Source of the DNA: Lachnospiraceae bacterium
GTDB lineage: Bacteria > Bacillota > Clostridia > Lachnospirales > Lachnospiraceae
Direction of reading: 5' to 3'
Assembly: GCA_024687205.1 (NCBI GenBank)
Contig: JAILES010000121.1
Coordinates: 1 to 59,213, forward strand
Length of the DNA stretch: 59,213 nt
Shown: positions 16,717-26,783 of the stretch, one piece after another
Layout: every line of letters starts with the position of its first letter
Position numbering within the stretch: the first letter of the stretch is position 1
Made by a program: the position numbers and the translations under genes
Notes under the pieces: model-generated
Told to the model about the DNA's origin: nothing
Seen by the model: the letters and a program-made list of their open reading frames with translations, nothing else
The model's database searches: none

Positions 16717-18382
16717 TCCTCAGTCTGTACACCCGGCATTCATAAGGTTTGAAGCTGATCTTTTCCTCGGGTATCGTCACTATCCTTCTTCCTTCCCTGT
16801 AGTTACTGAGGACCATTTCGCCTTCCCTGCCTTCAAAGCCTCTGGGAAAACGTACTTTCACCGGTATGGGCATAAAGGAACATACTATCAGATATGAGAT
16901 ATCGTTAAGCCTTCTCTCATACATGAATATCTCCCTGCTTGAAGCAAAGTATTCCCTGTAATCACCGTATATAAGCGTTTTGCTGTTCTTTCTGAGTTCC
17001 AGGCATTTCCTGTAGAAATTCAAGATACTGTCCGGTTCTTTCTCCTGCTGAGCCACGTTGATGCGTTTGTAATTCTTATTCACAAAAAACCAGGGCTTTA
17101 CCTTCGAAAAGCCGGCATATCTGCCGCCGTTCCACTGTACGGGGGTCCTTGCGGAATCCCTGCTGGAAACATGTATACGGGCTAGCCTTTTCTTAAGATC
17201 ATCTTTTATATGATAGCTGTTAAAGTTGTTCTTTGAAGAAACATCCACATAGTTCTCGATGGAACCCAGCCTTATATTTGTCATACCTATTTCCTGTCCC
17301 TGATAAATAAAGGGTGTTCCCTGCAGGAAGATATAGGAGGCCGCCAGACAGGTGCCGCTTTCCCTGTGGAAAAAAGGTGAACCGTATCTGCTGATGATCC
17401 GGGGATGGTCATGGTTTTCCAGATAGAGTACATTCCAAGCCCTTCCCGAGAGTTTCTCCTGCCAGCGCGTCAGCGCCTTCTTATACTTTTTCAGATCAAA
17501 GGGTCTGTGGATGTATTCGGTATAAAGACAATCCGCCATCATGTGATCAAAGGAGATCATCATATCCAGGGTCCTGTCGGGTCCCGCTACATATTCCAGC
17601 GCCGAATCCACTGTGGTCATGGGACCTTCGCCTATCTGGAAACAGTCATATTCTTCACACACATCCCTGAACTCCCGCATATACTCATGGATATGGGGGC
17701 CGTCTTTATAGTGCATCATGCTGCCGATCACCGGAAGGAAGGGGATGCCGTTTGGCAGGCCTTCTTTCTTGGAAATGAAATTGATCACATCCTCCCTGAA
17801 ACCGTCCACTCCCATGTCAAGCCAGAAACGCATGATACTTTTTACTTCTTCCCTGACCTTGGGATTATCCATGTTAAGATCCGGCTGCTTTTTTGCAAAG
17901 AGGTGCAGATAATACTGTTCCCTCAGTTCATCGTATTCCCAGGCCTTTCCTTCGAAAAGAGAATCCCAGTTATTGGGTTTGTCCCTCCAGATATAATAAT
18001 CGCTGTAAGGGTTATCCTTCCCCTTTCTGCTTTCCTTAAACCAGGGATGTTCATCCGAAGTATGGTTCACCACCAGGTCCATTATCACTTTGAGTCCCAG
18101 TGAATGAGCCTTATCCAGCACTTTCTTAAACTGCTCAAGATCACCGTAATCGGGATGTATATCCTTGTAATCGGAGATGTCATAACCGTAATCCGCATTG
18201 GGTGAAGGATACAGGGGCGAAAACCAGATACCGTCCACGTTCAGGCTCTTTACATACTCCAGCTTATCATACACGCCATAGAGATCGCCTATGCCGTCAC
18301 CGTTGCCGTCATAAAAGCTCCTTACCCAGATCTGGTAAAAAGCCATATTCTTATACCAGTCTTCTTTACGTTTCATGCTCAT
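16712..18382 (-). CDS. GH13 alpha-glucosidase (oligo-1,6-glucosidase type)
   Basis: The 556-residue cytoplasmic enzyme starts with WYKNMAFYQIWVRSFYDGNGDGIGDL, the standard opening of the GH13_31 group (alpha-glucosidase, oligo-1,6-glucosidase). The catalytic set is complete: nucleophile Asp in GFREDVINF, acid/base Glu in QIGEGPM and the third Asp in ENHDHPR, with region I DLVVNHTSDEHPW. It hydrolyses alpha-linked glucosides; whether it prefers 1,4-, 1,6- or another linkage cannot be told. It overlaps the glycosyltransferase gene by four bases, so it may act on that enzyme's product or on glycogen breakdown products. Confidence 0.9.
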   Translation of the reverse strand: MSMKRKEDWYKNMAFYQIWVRSFYDGNGDGIGDLYGVYDKLEYVKSLNVDGIWFSPLYPSPNADYGYDISDYKDIHPDYGDLEQFKKVLDKAHSLGLKVIMDLVVNHTSDEHPWFKESRKGKDNPYSDYYIWRDKPNNWDSLFEGKAWEYDELREQYYLHLFAKKQPDLNMDNPKVREEVKSIMRFWLDMGVDGFREDVINFISKKEGLPNGIPFLPVIGSMMHYKDGPHIHEYMREFRDVCEEYDCFQIGEGPMTTVDSALEYVAGPDRTLDMMISFDHMMADCLYTEYIHRPFDLKKYKKALTRWQEKLSGRAWNVLYLENHDHPRIISRYGSPFFHRESGTCLAASYIFLQGTPFIYQGQEIGMTNIRLGSIENYVDVSSKNNFNSYHIKDDLKKRLARIHVSSRDSARTPVQWNGGRYAGFSKVKPWFFVNKNYKRINVAQQEKEPDSILNFYRKCLELRKNSKTLIYGDYREYFASSREIFMYERRLNDISYLIVCSFMPIPVKVRFPRGFEGREGEMVLSNYREGRRIVTIPEEKISFKPYECRVYRLRK

Positions 18383-19788
18383 TTACCCTTCGGCAGATTT
18401 TTGATGTTCTCTACACCCTGTTCTATGGTCTCTCCCGCCTTCTTCAGTCCCTGCTTGATATTCTCTTTTGTCTGCTGTCCCAGTTCCTGAAGTTCGCTGA
18501 CGTTTTCCATCATACCTTCGAAAAGCACGGCAGGTATGTCAAATACTTTTCTTCCGGCTTCCGCTACGTTTGCTGCAGCTTCCAGCACTATATCGGAGGC
18601 ATGGGGTTTCCTGCGTTTCAGTTCTCCGCTCTTAACCATAGCAGAGATCTCTTCGTATCTTGCGTAAGCATCCCTTACACTGCCTTCCCAGGAAATGTAG
18701 ATCTCCTCCATGGCTTTCCTGCCGGTCTCATGTACATGATCCATATCTTTGCACACCTCTTTCAGCAGTTCTGCCATAGCCTGTGCATTTTCCTCGATAA
18801 CAAAGCCGTTGCGTCCCGGAGTGATGCCTTCCGCAGCACAGGAATCCTTTATAAGTACGCTGGCCAGTCCGCAGGCTGCCGCTTCCCTTACTACTATCCC
18901 GTTGGTATCGTAAGATGAAGGAAAGAGGAAGAGATCCGCCCTGGTATTCCAGGCTCTGAGTACTTCCCTGTCATGTATGGCTCCGGTAAAGAATACTTTT
19001 CCTTCCAGCCCCTTCTCACGGACAGCGTTCTTCATCTCCTCCTCATCGGCTCCGCCACCCACAAATACCATGCGAAAATCCATGCCGCTGTCCTTAAGTA
19101 TCTTCATGGCATCCACTATAAGCATCAGCCCTTTATATTTCATCAGTCTGCCTACGAACAGAAACATCGGAACATCTTCAGGCAGATCATAAGCCTTTGT
19201 GGCCTCTTTCACCGCACTCTGCTCCGCACGGCCTCTCGCAAAATCAACTCCGTTGCTGACTACCCTGTAATCCCCTTCATAACCCAGGGACTTCAGATTT
19301 TCTCCTGCTCCCTTAGAGACCACCCATACTTCGTCAGCTGCGGATATATTGCTGACCATGGCTTTGACCGTCTCCTTCTTAAGGAAACCCTCTCCCACTG
19401 CCCTGGCTATATCCACATCAAATTTTGTATGGTAAGTAAATATGATAGGCGCTCCTGTCTCGTTCTGGAGTATGCGTGCCATAAACATGGAAGATGCCGG
19501 GCAATGCGCATGGATTATATCCGGCGCAAATTCCGACATCTTTTCTATCTCTTTCATCGCAAGCGGATTGCCCGCTCTGTATCCCGATACTATCTTTGAC
19601 GTATCAAGGCTCGGATAAGCCACAACCTTATAGGGATAACAGTCATAGTCCGTATCCGGATATCTCGGCGTAGCCACCACCACATTGGCGTTAAGCTCAG
19701 TCTGCATGATCCGGCCGTAATTCATCACTACATTTGCAACCCCGTCTATAACAGGCGGAAAGGAATCATTCAACAAACAGATATTCAT
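18379..19788 (-). CDS. GT4 family glycosyltransferase with helical tail
   Basis: The 469-residue protein has the GT-B layout of family 4: an N-terminal acceptor half beginning LLNDSFPPVIDGVANVV, and a nucleotide-sugar half with FVGRLMKYKGL, LFLFPSSYDTNGIVVREAAACGL and a late Glu in SCAAEGI. The opening and overall pattern are like diacylglycerol alpha-glucosyltransferases and mannosyltransferases, so a lipid acceptor is likely but not proven. About 70 C-terminal residues (from ~400) form a long, charged, probably amphipathic helix that could lie on the membrane. Four-base overlaps on both sides show tight coupling with SulP and GH13. Confidence 0.85.
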   Translation of the reverse strand: MNICLLNDSFPPVIDGVANVVMNYGRIMQTELNANVVVATPRYPDTDYDCYPYKVVAYPSLDTSKIVSGYRAGNPLAMKEIEKMSEFAPDIIHAHCPASSMFMARILQNETGAPIIFTYHTKFDVDIARAVGEGFLKKETVKAMVSNISAADEVWVVSKGAGENLKSLGYEGDYRVVSNGVDFARGRAEQSAVKEATKAYDLPEDVPMFLFVGRLMKYKGLMLIVDAMKILKDSGMDFRMVFVGGGADEEEMKNAVREKGLEGKVFFTGAIHDREVLRAWNTRADLFLFPSSYDTNGIVVREAAACGLASVLIKDSCAAEGITPGRNGFVIEENAQAMAELLKEVCKDMDHVHETGRKAMEEIYISWEGSVRDAYARYEEISAMVKSGELKRRKPHASDIVLEAAANVAEAGRKVFDIPAVLFEGMMENVSELQELGQQTKENIKQGLKKAGETIEQGVENIKNLPKGK

Positions 19789-21452
19789 TTCTTATTGTCT
19801 CCCTTAGCTGCTACTTTCCCCGCCCATTCGATAGCATCATCGATATGGGGCCGGAAGTTTTCTTTTCCTACTCTGTTTACAAAACCGTCTTTTACCATGG
19901 TACGCATGGGCTGTTCGTTAACATGTGAGAACACCATCGTGATCCCCTGTTCGCTGCAGCGGTCAAAAAGCATTGCCAGCGAATGCATTGCCGTTGCATC
20001 AAGTGCGGGCACACCTCTCATACGCATTATTATGACTCTGGTGGTCTCCTTAAACTCTATGGATGCTATACGGTCTGCGTCACCGAAGAACATAGGGCCG
20101 GAGATCTCATAGACCCTAACGTGTTCGGGCAGCGGTTTTAAGTTCATTCCGTCCGGATCATCTTCCGCATCGTAACGCTTCCATCCGGTTATCTGGCTTT
20201 CCTCGCTCATCCTCTTCATGAAGAGTACTATTGCCATGCCCATTCCTATCTCTATAGCGATAACAAGATCGAATACCACGGTAAGTATAAAAGTCAGTAC
20301 CAGTACTATGATATCACTCTTGGGTGCAGTTTTGCAAAGGTGTGCAAAGGTTCTCCACTGACACATATTATAAGCCACCATGAACAGTATCGCAGCTATG
20401 GTGGGCATAGGTATCATCGCCGCATAGGGCATCAATACCACCAGCACAAGGATCAGCACCACCGAATGCACCATTCCGGCAACCGGAGTACGTCCGCCGT
20501 TCTTGATATTTGCTGCCGTTCTTGCGATGGCTCCGGTAGCGGGTATGCCGCCGAAAAGCGCAGAACCGATATTTCCACAGCCCTGGGCTATCAGTTCCAT
20601 GTTCGATCTGTGATGGGAGTTTATCATGGAATCCGCTACCACACAGGAAAGCAGCGATTCTATGGCAGCAAGTATGGCTATGGTAAAGCCGTCACCGAGC
20701 GTGGCCTTGACTGTCTCAAAACTGAAGGCCGGCATATGGAATGAAGGCAGTTTACCTGATATCGTATATAGATCCCCGATAGTATTTACCGGAAGATCAA
20801 GGAATTTCACCATAAGTATGCCGACGATAACGGCGATGAGCGATCCGGGTATCTTTTCGCTTATCTTCGGCCAGACTATCAGTATCGCAAGACACACGGC
20901 TCCCACAAGAAATGCATAAAGATTAAAGCTGCCCATATTTGTGCCTATGGCTTTCAGCTTATCCAGCGTCTCTATCGTAGGTGTTCCCTCGGGATATTTA
21001 AGTCCGAGAAAGTCCTTTATCTGCCCTATCAGTATGGTCACCGCTATACCCGAGGTAAAGCCTGTGGTTATCGTATACGGTATGAAGCGTATAAGACCTC
21101 CGAGCCTGAACACTCCCATCAGTATCAGCAGCACGCCTGCCGTTATAGTGGCCAGCATCAGGCCCTCCATTCCGTTCTTTGCGACTATCCCGGCTACTAT
21201 GGTCGCAAAAGCCGCGGTGGGTCCGGCTATCTGCACACGGCTGCCACCGAGGAATGAAATAATAAAACCCGCCACGATGGCGGTGTATAATCCTTCTTCG
21301 GGTCCGACTCCGCTGGCCAGTGCAAGGGCTATCGAAAGGGGCAGCGCTATGATCGCTACTATGATGCCGCTCACCACATCCTTGGCAAACTGCCCTCCGC
21401 TGTAGTGTTTCATGGTGCTGAAAAGCATCGGTTTGATCTTGTCTTTATGCAT
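19785..21452 (-). CDS. SulP family anion transporter with STAS domain
   Basis: The 555-residue protein has a SulP/SLC26 transport core of about 10-14 membrane segments (SGIIVAIIALPLSIALALASG near the N-terminus, AGPTAAFATIVAG in the conserved TM3 stretch) and a C-terminal STAS domain (VRVYEISGPMFFGDADRI ... VIIMRMRGVPALDATAMHSL). Members carry sulfate, bicarbonate or dicarboxylates; the substrate is not visible here. It starts 15 bases after tyrA and overlaps the glycosyltransferase gene by four bases. Confidence 0.93.
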   Translation of the reverse strand: MHKDKIKPMLFSTMKHYSGGQFAKDVVSGIIVAIIALPLSIALALASGVGPEEGLYTAIVAGFIISFLGGSRVQIAGPTAAFATIVAGIVAKNGMEGLMLATITAGVLLILMGVFRLGGLIRFIPYTITTGFTSGIAVTILIGQIKDFLGLKYPEGTPTIETLDKLKAIGTNMGSFNLYAFLVGAVCLAILIVWPKISEKIPGSLIAVIVGILMVKFLDLPVNTIGDLYTISGKLPSFHMPAFSFETVKATLGDGFTIAILAAIESLLSCVVADSMINSHHRSNMELIAQGCGNIGSALFGGIPATGAIARTAANIKNGGRTPVAGMVHSVVLILVLVVLMPYAAMIPMPTIAAILFMVAYNMCQWRTFAHLCKTAPKSDIIVLVLTFILTVVFDLVIAIEIGMGMAIVLFMKRMSEESQITGWKRYDAEDDPDGMNLKPLPEHVRVYEISGPMFFGDADRIASIEFKETTRVIIMRMRGVPALDATAMHSLAMLFDRCSEQGITMVFSHVNEQPMRTMVKDGFVNRVGKENFRPHIDDAIEWAGKVAAKGDNKK

Positions 21453-21467
21453 TTTTCCGTTCTCCGC

Positions 21468-22580
21468 TTAATTTAGTCTTATTATCTTATATCCGCTTTC
21501 GGTAAGCAGCGGTATGCTCCTGATCATATCATCTTCCCTGTCAAAAGCTATATACAGCGCTCCTTCCGCCATCTCACGGTTATGAGTTATTCCTATGTTC
21601 TTGATGTTCACCTTTTCTGCTGCAAGTATGCCTGCCACTTTTGCGATCTGTCCGGCTTCATCGGGAATATCGATATACAGCTTGTACTCCCTGAACATCC
21701 TGGTACCTCTGCGGTCTGCCATACCGTTCCTGTATTCCCCGCTTTCCGAAAACAGGCTGTTTATCTCTTTAAACTCTCCTTTTTCAAGGATGCTGTCCAC
21801 AGCTTTCAGGCCCTCCATATACATTGCGAGTATGCTTCTGATCTCTTCGGTATTGCTGCGGCATATGCTCTCCCACATATCAGGATCAGAGGAAGCGATC
21901 CTTGTAATATCCTTGAAACCGCCGGCAGCTATGGTCTTCATGAAGCCCTCTTCATTATCGGCTTTCTTCACGGTGTTGACCAGAGTGGCAGCTATCAGAT
22001 GCGGCACATGGCTTATGGCCGCAACCGCATGATCATGATAAGCCGGATCCGCCACCAGAGGTATGGACCTGATACCTTTTACCAGATCGGTAAAAGCTTC
22101 CACATCTTCCTTTTTGCTCTTTTCGGAAGCTGTGATTATATAATATGCGTTTTCCAGTATTGCGGGATCGGCGCTCTCATAGCCGCTCTTTTCCTTACCG
22201 GTCATGGGATGGCCGCCCAGAAAATGCTCTTCTATGCCAAGCTCCTTCGCACATTGCTGGATGTCACCTTTTACGCTTCCCACATCGCTTATCAGGGTAT
22301 TGCCCGAAACATGGGGAGCCAGCAGTTCGAGATTACGCATATTTGCCGATGTTGGTGCGCACAAAAAAATAAGATCCGCTGTCCCTGCCTCGCTTACAAA
22401 GTCATCGCAAAGGCGGTCCACAACCTTATCATCAACGGCTTTCTTCAGTTTATCTTTATTCCTTGCATATCCTATGATCACGGCATCAGGCTGCATACGC
22501 CTTATGGCGCAGGCAATGGATCCGCCTATCAGTCCCATACCGACAAAGAGGTATGTCTTAAAACGTTCATCGTATCTCAT
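21468..22580 (-). CDS. tyrA: Prephenate dehydrogenase with ACT domain
   Basis: TyrA oxidatively decarboxylates prephenate to 4-hydroxyphenylpyruvate in tyrosine synthesis. The N-terminal Rossmann motif is FVGMGLIGGSIACAI (residues 12-26), and the catalytic region includes GGHPMTGKEKSGYESAD and ISHVPHLIAATLV. A C-terminal ACT domain from about residue 300 (LYIDIPDEAGQIAKVAGILA) suggests feedback control by tyrosine. At 370 residues the length is normal. It overlaps the upstream DegV gene by four bases. Confidence 0.93.
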   Translation of the reverse strand: MRYDERFKTYLFVGMGLIGGSIACAIRRMQPDAVIIGYARNKDKLKKAVDDKVVDRLCDDFVSEAGTADLIFLCAPTSANMRNLELLAPHVSGNTLISDVGSVKGDIQQCAKELGIEEHFLGGHPMTGKEKSGYESADPAILENAYYIITASEKSKKEDVEAFTDLVKGIRSIPLVADPAYHDHAVAAISHVPHLIAATLVNTVKKADNEEGFMKTIAAGGFKDITRIASSDPDMWESICRSNTEEIRSILAMYMEGLKAVDSILEKGEFKEINSLFSESGEYRNGMADRRGTRMFREYKLYIDIPDEAGQIAKVAGILAAEKVNIKNIGITHNREMAEGALYIAFDREDDMIRSIPLLTESGYKIIRLN

Positions 22581-23449
22581 ATCTTATTTTCCGGATTCAA
22601 TAATATTCCCAGTCCGCAGGCATTGGGACCGGTATGACAGGCAATGCTCAGTGAGAGCATATTGTAAAACACCTTATTGTTCGGGAAGTAATCAACCGCC
22701 CTTTTATACCAGCTGTCCGCATCGGCCTGATCCATAAAGCTTCCCGCCGTCGGTATCAGTATCTCATTGTCATCATAATCGGCATACACTGTCTCCCTGT
22801 CATGCTTTATCAGTTCAAACAGAGAGCTTCTGGCTTTTTCCAGGCCTCTTATCTTACTGTAAGTATCAAAGGTATCACCCTTGGTGACCAGTACCGGCTT
22901 GATGTTCAGCATATCACCGAGAGCAGCAACCGCAGGAGTTATACGTCCCGATCTCTTGAAATAGGTAAGGGTCTCAACGGTAAGATATATGGTAGCCGTA
23001 TATGACTCTTCCTCAAGTTTTTCCTTTATCTCCAAGGCGCTCATTTCCTGCTTTGCGAGGAACAGTGCACGCAGTACGGACTGTTTCAGGGAAACGGATA
23101 TCCTGTGGTTATCCACGACCTGTACCTTTCCGTCATAATCCTCAGCCAGGACTTTGGCCGTCTGGCAGGCTCCGGACAATCCGCTTGACATCGGGATATA
23201 TACCAGCTCGTCGGCACTTTCCAGCACCAGTTCCCAGATATCCATTATGGAACCGGGAGAAGGCTGTGAACTGCTCACACTGCTTCCGCCCACCTGAGCT
23301 TCAAAGAACCGGCCGGCTGTGATATCCTCATTCTCAAAAAAAGTCTGGTCCTGTATGATTATCGGCATCGGTATTACATGGATCCCGAGACTCCTGGCCT
23401 CTTCCCCGAAAATACCGCTGTTTGAATCCGTAACAATTGCAGTTTTCAA
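22577..23449 (-). CDS. DegV family fatty-acid-binding protein
   Basis: The 290-residue protein has the DegV fold: ATVTDSNSG-like start (TAIVTDSNSGIFGEEA), VSSSQPSPG loop, IPMSSGLSGACQTA motif that binds the fatty acid carboxylate, and a late LSIACHTGPNACGLG. DegV (FakB-type) proteins present exogenous fatty acids to the kinase FakA, which is not in this window. It is one of two adjacent DegV genes (gap 15 bases), probably an old tandem duplication. Confidence 0.92.
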   Translation of the reverse strand: MKTAIVTDSNSGIFGEEARSLGIHVIPMPIIIQDQTFFENEDITAGRFFEAQVGGSSVSSSQPSPGSIMDIWELVLESADELVYIPMSSGLSGACQTAKVLAEDYDGKVQVVDNHRISVSLKQSVLRALFLAKQEMSALEIKEKLEEESYTATIYLTVETLTYFKRSGRITPAVAALGDMLNIKPVLVTKGDTFDTYSKIRGLEKARSSLFELIKHDRETVYADYDDNEILIPTAGSFMDQADADSWYKRAVDYFPNNKVFYNMLSLSIACHTGPNACGLGILLNPENKI

Positions 23450-23464
23450 TTAATCCTCCTTCGG

Positions 23465-24352
23465 TCAATCCACTCTCTCGTCGCCCCAGAAGAACAGGGT
23501 TACCGTTCCCGGGCCGGTATGAGAACCGATAAGATTGCCTACATAATTGATCACAACATCACCGTCAAGTTTCGGAAAACGTTCTTTTATCAGGTCTGCA
23601 ACAGCTTTAGCATCTTCATAGCAGTCGGAATGTGTCATGAAACACTTTCCGTTGTAATCCCTTCCGTCTCTGACATGGGCTTCCATCACATCAACGATCC
23701 TGTGTATGACTTTGGCTTTGGACCGTACCTTTTCCCTGACTATCAGCCTTCCCATATGATCCACATTGAGAAGCGGGCAGATCCCCAGCATCGAACCTAT
23801 GAAGCCTGCCGTCTTTGATACTCTTCCACCCCTTATAAAGAAAGTAAGGTCGGAAGAAAAGAACCAGTGGTGCAGTTCCTTCTTGTGTGCCTCGGCAAAC
23901 TCATATACTTCTTCTATGCTCTTTCCTTCATCACGAAGGTCTGCCAGGGCATCCATCAGCATTCCGTAACCGCCGGAAGCCGCAAGGGAATCAACTATAT
24001 AAAGCTTTGCCTCCGGATACTTCTCCAACAGCAGTTCTTTTGCCAGCAGTGCCGAATTCAGCGTGCCCGAGAGTCCGGAAGAAAGAGTCAGATGAAGTAC
24101 TTCTTTTCCTTCTTTCAGGAAAGGTTCAAAATATTCAACGAATTCCTCAACGTTTACCTGTGAGGTTTTTGTCATTTCGCCGTCAAGCATCCTCTTATAG
24201 AACTCAGGATACGGAACGGTCTCACCGAGATCGTCGATATAATCAACACCGTTTAATTCAAAATGAAAAGGAACATAACTAATATTCCTTTTCTTCATCT
24301 GTTCCTTTGTCAGATCAACTGCCGAGCAGCAGCTGAGTATAAAATCGCTCAT
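23465..24352 (-). CDS. DegV family fatty-acid-binding protein (second copy)
   Basis: A 295-residue DegV protein with KTSQVNVEEF (the S/T-S-Q loop), HLTLSSGLSGTLNSALLAK and the C-terminal VGNLIGSHTGPGTVTLFFWG. It aligns along its whole length with the next gene but is clearly diverged, so the two may bind different acyl chains. The N-terminus starts FILSCCSAVDLTKEQMKKRN, with a double Cys. It overlaps the PilZ gene by four bases. Confidence 0.92.
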   Translation of the reverse strand: MSDFILSCCSAVDLTKEQMKKRNISYVPFHFELNGVDYIDDLGETVPYPEFYKRMLDGEMTKTSQVNVEEFVEYFEPFLKEGKEVLHLTLSSGLSGTLNSALLAKELLLEKYPEAKLYIVDSLAASGGYGMLMDALADLRDEGKSIEEVYEFAEAHKKELHHWFFSSDLTFFIRGGRVSKTAGFIGSMLGICPLLNVDHMGRLIVREKVRSKAKVIHRIVDVMEAHVRDGRDYNGKCFMTHSDCYEDAKAVADLIKERFPKLDGDVVINYVGNLIGSHTGPGTVTLFFWGDERVD

Positions 24353-24711
24353 TGTGTACCTTCGCTTTTTCCGGCATTTGCTTCATAGAATTCCGAATAG
24401 ATCTGTATCCTGCTCTGATCCATCTCGGGCATACCGATGAAGATACCGCCATAAAAGTTGCTCCCACCTTTGGGAACGATACGTATGATCTCCACGAAAG
24501 TGTGCAGCGTCTCACCTGTCCATATCCTTAACAGGCATTCATATACGGATCCCATTGAAAGCTGCTCATCACAGGCAAAACCTATGCCTGTTTTCGATAC
24601 ATCCTTCACATCGACATTGACTTCCTTTGCGTTTCCGTCTACGTTATCAAGCCTCTTTAAAAGAAGTTTGCACTCCAGATCCATACGTTTGGCATGACGT
24701 TTCTCTTCCAT
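24349..24711 (-). CDS. PilZ domain protein (likely c-di-GMP receptor)
   Basis: This 120-residue protein is a single PilZ domain. Both c-di-GMP contact motifs are present: RxxxR (R5 to R9, RHAKR) and DxSxxG (D37, S39, G42, DVSKTG). It is therefore likely to bind the second messenger. It is the first gene of the operon that continues with two DegV genes, tyrA, sulP, GT4 and GH13, and it may link some of these to c-di-GMP, which is only an inference. The ATG has CCGGGGG upstream. Confidence 0.85.
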   Translation of the reverse strand: MEEKRHAKRMDLECKLLLKRLDNVDGNAKEVNVDVKDVSKTGIGFACDEQLSMGSVYECLLRIWTGETLHTFVEIIRIVPKGGSNFYGGIFIGMPEMDQSRIQIYSEFYEANAGKSEGTQ

Positions 24712-24760
24712 GTTCTACCCCCGGATTGTTTATATCTGTCAGTTACAGCAAACCGTGATA

Positions 24761-24789
24761 ATTCTATCACAAGTTCACATAATACGCAA
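24761..24789 (-). promoter_or_regulatory. Promoter of the PilZ-DegV-tyrA-sulP-GT4-GH13 operon
   Basis: On the minus strand a -35 TTGCGT (24789-24784) and a -10 TAGAAT (24766-24761) are separated by 17 bases. It sits just before the queA 3' end, in the only gap of this region (82 bases). Confidence 0.5.
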
Positions 24790-24793
24790 ATCA

Positions 24794-25843
24794 TCAATGA
24801 ATAAACATCGCATCACCGAAACTGAAAAAACGATACCTCTGGCTGACCGCTTCTTCATATGCTTTGAGGACATTTTTCCGGCCTGCCAGTGCCGATACCA
24901 GCATGATCAGCGTTGATTCCGGCAGATGAAAGTTGGTGATAAGAGCATCCGTTATCTTAAACTTATACCCCGGATATATAAATATCTCCGTCTCCCTTGT
25001 ACCGGCCTTCAGTATCCCGTCCTCTCCGGTCATGCTCTCCAGGGTCCTGACCGAAGTAGTCCCGACGCATACTACCCTGCCGCCGGCTTTTTTACAGGCA
25101 TTAACAAGTTCTGCAGTCTCTTCGCTGACTTCACAATGTTCGCTGTGCATGTGATGATCCAGTATGTTGTCAGCCTTAACCGGTCTGAACGTTCCGAGTC
25201 CCACATGCAGGGTAACCTTCGCAATCTTTATCCCCTTGGCTTCTATAGCGGCTATGAGTTCGTTGGTAAAATGCAGTCCCGCCGTAGGTGCCGCAGCAGA
25301 CCCGCTGTTCTTCGCATATACAGTCTGGTAACGGTCCCTGTCCTCTTTTGCCAGTTTATGTGTGATATAAGGCGGAAGAGGCATCTCCCCGAGACGGTCC
25401 AATACTTCCTCAAATATCCCTTTATACTCAAAACGTATCTTTCTCTTGCCGTCATCAAGTTCTTCAAGAACCTCGGCTTTAAGCTCCGGATCGGAAGCAT
25501 CACCGAAAACAGCTCTCATTCCCGGCCTCATCTTCTTACCGGGTTTTACCAGACATTCCCATTCATCCTTATCCAGTCTTTTAAGCAGCAGGACTTCCAC
25601 TGCTCCGCCGCTGCCCTCCCTCTGTCCAAGGAGCCTTGCGGGTATGACTTTGGTATCGTTCATCACCAGACAGTCACCGGCTTCCAGGTATTCCGTGATA
25701 TCCCTGAATATCCTGTGGTTCACCTCACCGCTGTTTTTATCAAGTACCATCAGTCTTGAGGAAGACCTGTCCTTTAAAGGATCCTGGGCTATCAGTTCTT
25801 CGGGAAGTTCATAATAATAATCTTTTTTTTCAAATCCTGTCAT
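24794..25843 (-). CDS. queA: S-adenosylmethionine:tRNA ribosyltransferase-isomerase
   Basis: QueA transfers and isomerises the ribosyl group of SAM onto preQ1-modified tRNA, giving epoxyqueuosine. The 349-residue sequence has the family stretches [15 protein letters not shown] (N-terminus), [38 protein letters not shown] and the C-terminal [12 protein letters not shown]. No other queuosine genes are nearby and no preQ1 riboswitch is visible, since it overlaps the upstream MscS gene by four bases. Confidence 0.96.
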   Translation of the reverse strand: MTGFEKKDYYYELPEELIAQDPLKDRSSSRLMVLDKNSGEVNHRIFRDITEYLEAGDCLVMNDTKVIPARLLGQREGSGGAVEVLLLKRLDKDEWECLVKPGKKMRPGMRAVFGDASDPELKAEVLEELDDGKRKIRFEYKGIFEEVLDRLGEMPLPPYITHKLAKEDRDRYQTVYAKNSGSAAAPTAGLHFTNELIAAIEAKGIKIAKVTLHVGLGTFRPVKADNILDHHMHSEHCEVSEETAELVNACKKAGGRVVCVGTTSVRTLESMTGEDGILKAGTRETEIFIYPGYKFKITDALITNFHLPESTLIMLVSALAGRKNVLKAYEEAVSQRYRFFSFGDAMFIH

Positions 25844-26778
25844 TTCTTCCTGTTTTCCTCAGCCGCCGCTTCACCCTTTAAATGTACATCCAGCTGGTTA
25901 TAAGGTATCTCTATCCCGTTTTCTTCAAAGGCTGCCTTTACTTTTTCAATGAAATCCCATTTAAATTCAAAGAGTTCACCGCTCTTGACCTGGGCGCGCA
26001 CGCCGATGTGCACGCTTGAAGAATCCAGTGATTCCACATATATCTTCATTGGTCTGATATTCTGTACACGCTCGTCACTTTCCAGTATTTCCTTTATCAG
26101 CTGTTTCGCTTTCTTTATATCCGCATCATAGGATATATCGAAAAACTGTACCAGCGTCCTGGTAGGTGATGCCGTATTGTTGGTCAGCGAGGTGTTAGCC
26201 AGCGGTCCGTTGGGAAGGATCACGGTCTTCTCATCTATGGTCAGCAGCTTAGTGTAGAAGAGTCCTATCTCGGTAACGGTTCCTTCATTGCCTTTGCCGT
26301 CTTCCTTTATATAATCTCCCAGTTTGAATGGCTTGAGCAACAGCAGCAGTATACCGCCCGTAAGGTTCGAAAGGCTGCCCTGCAATGCCAGCGCCACAGC
26401 CACACCGGCGGATCCCAGCAGTGCTATGAGGCTCGCACTCTCTACGCCGAAATAGGTAGCAAGGTAGATTATCACCAATGCATAGAGCAGTACTTTTATC
26501 AGTGAATCGGCGAAGCTCTGTATGCTCACATCGGTTTTTGCTTTTATCAGCGACTTTCTTACAATTCTTCTTATCAGCTTGATGAGCTTGGATGCGATAA
26601 AAAGAACTATGATGGCAAACAAAAGCTTTGCCCCGAAGCGGAAGGCTTTCTCAGGCAGATCCTTCATAAACTGCTGCACCATGTTAAGACTCTCTGTTAT
26701 CTCCTCGGCTCCGCTTTCTGCCGCTTCCTTTATCGTATTGACGGAGATCACCGTCTCATCTTCGTATAAGAACGACAT
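25840..26778 (-). CDS. MscS-type small-conductance mechanosensitive channel
   Basis: The 312-residue membrane protein has three membrane helices: [35 protein letters not shown], and the pore helix [32 protein letters not shown] with the Gly/Ala packing pattern of MscS TM3. The soluble beta domain follows ([28 protein letters not shown] and [15 protein letters not shown]). It would open on membrane tension to release solutes. It lies five bases after the GlgB-like gene and overlaps queA. Confidence 0.93.
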   Translation of the reverse strand: MSFLYEDETVISVNTIKEAAESGAEEITESLNMVQQFMKDLPEKAFRFGAKLLFAIIVLFIASKLIKLIRRIVRKSLIKAKTDVSIQSFADSLIKVLLYALVIIYLATYFGVESASLIALLGSAGVAVALALQGSLSNLTGGILLLLLKPFKLGDYIKEDGKGNEGTVTEIGLFYTKLLTIDEKTVILPNGPLANTSLTNNTASPTRTLVQFFDISYDADIKKAKQLIKEILESDERVQNIRPMKIYVESLDSSSVHIGVRAQVKSGELFEFKWDFIEKVKAAFEENGIEIPYNQLDVHLKGEAAAEENRKK

Positions 26779-26783
26779 GTTCC

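Noticed and set aside
22577..24352. A single frameshifted DegV gene
   Set aside because: Both frames are complete DegV proteins with their own starts, motifs and stops, so they are two genes.
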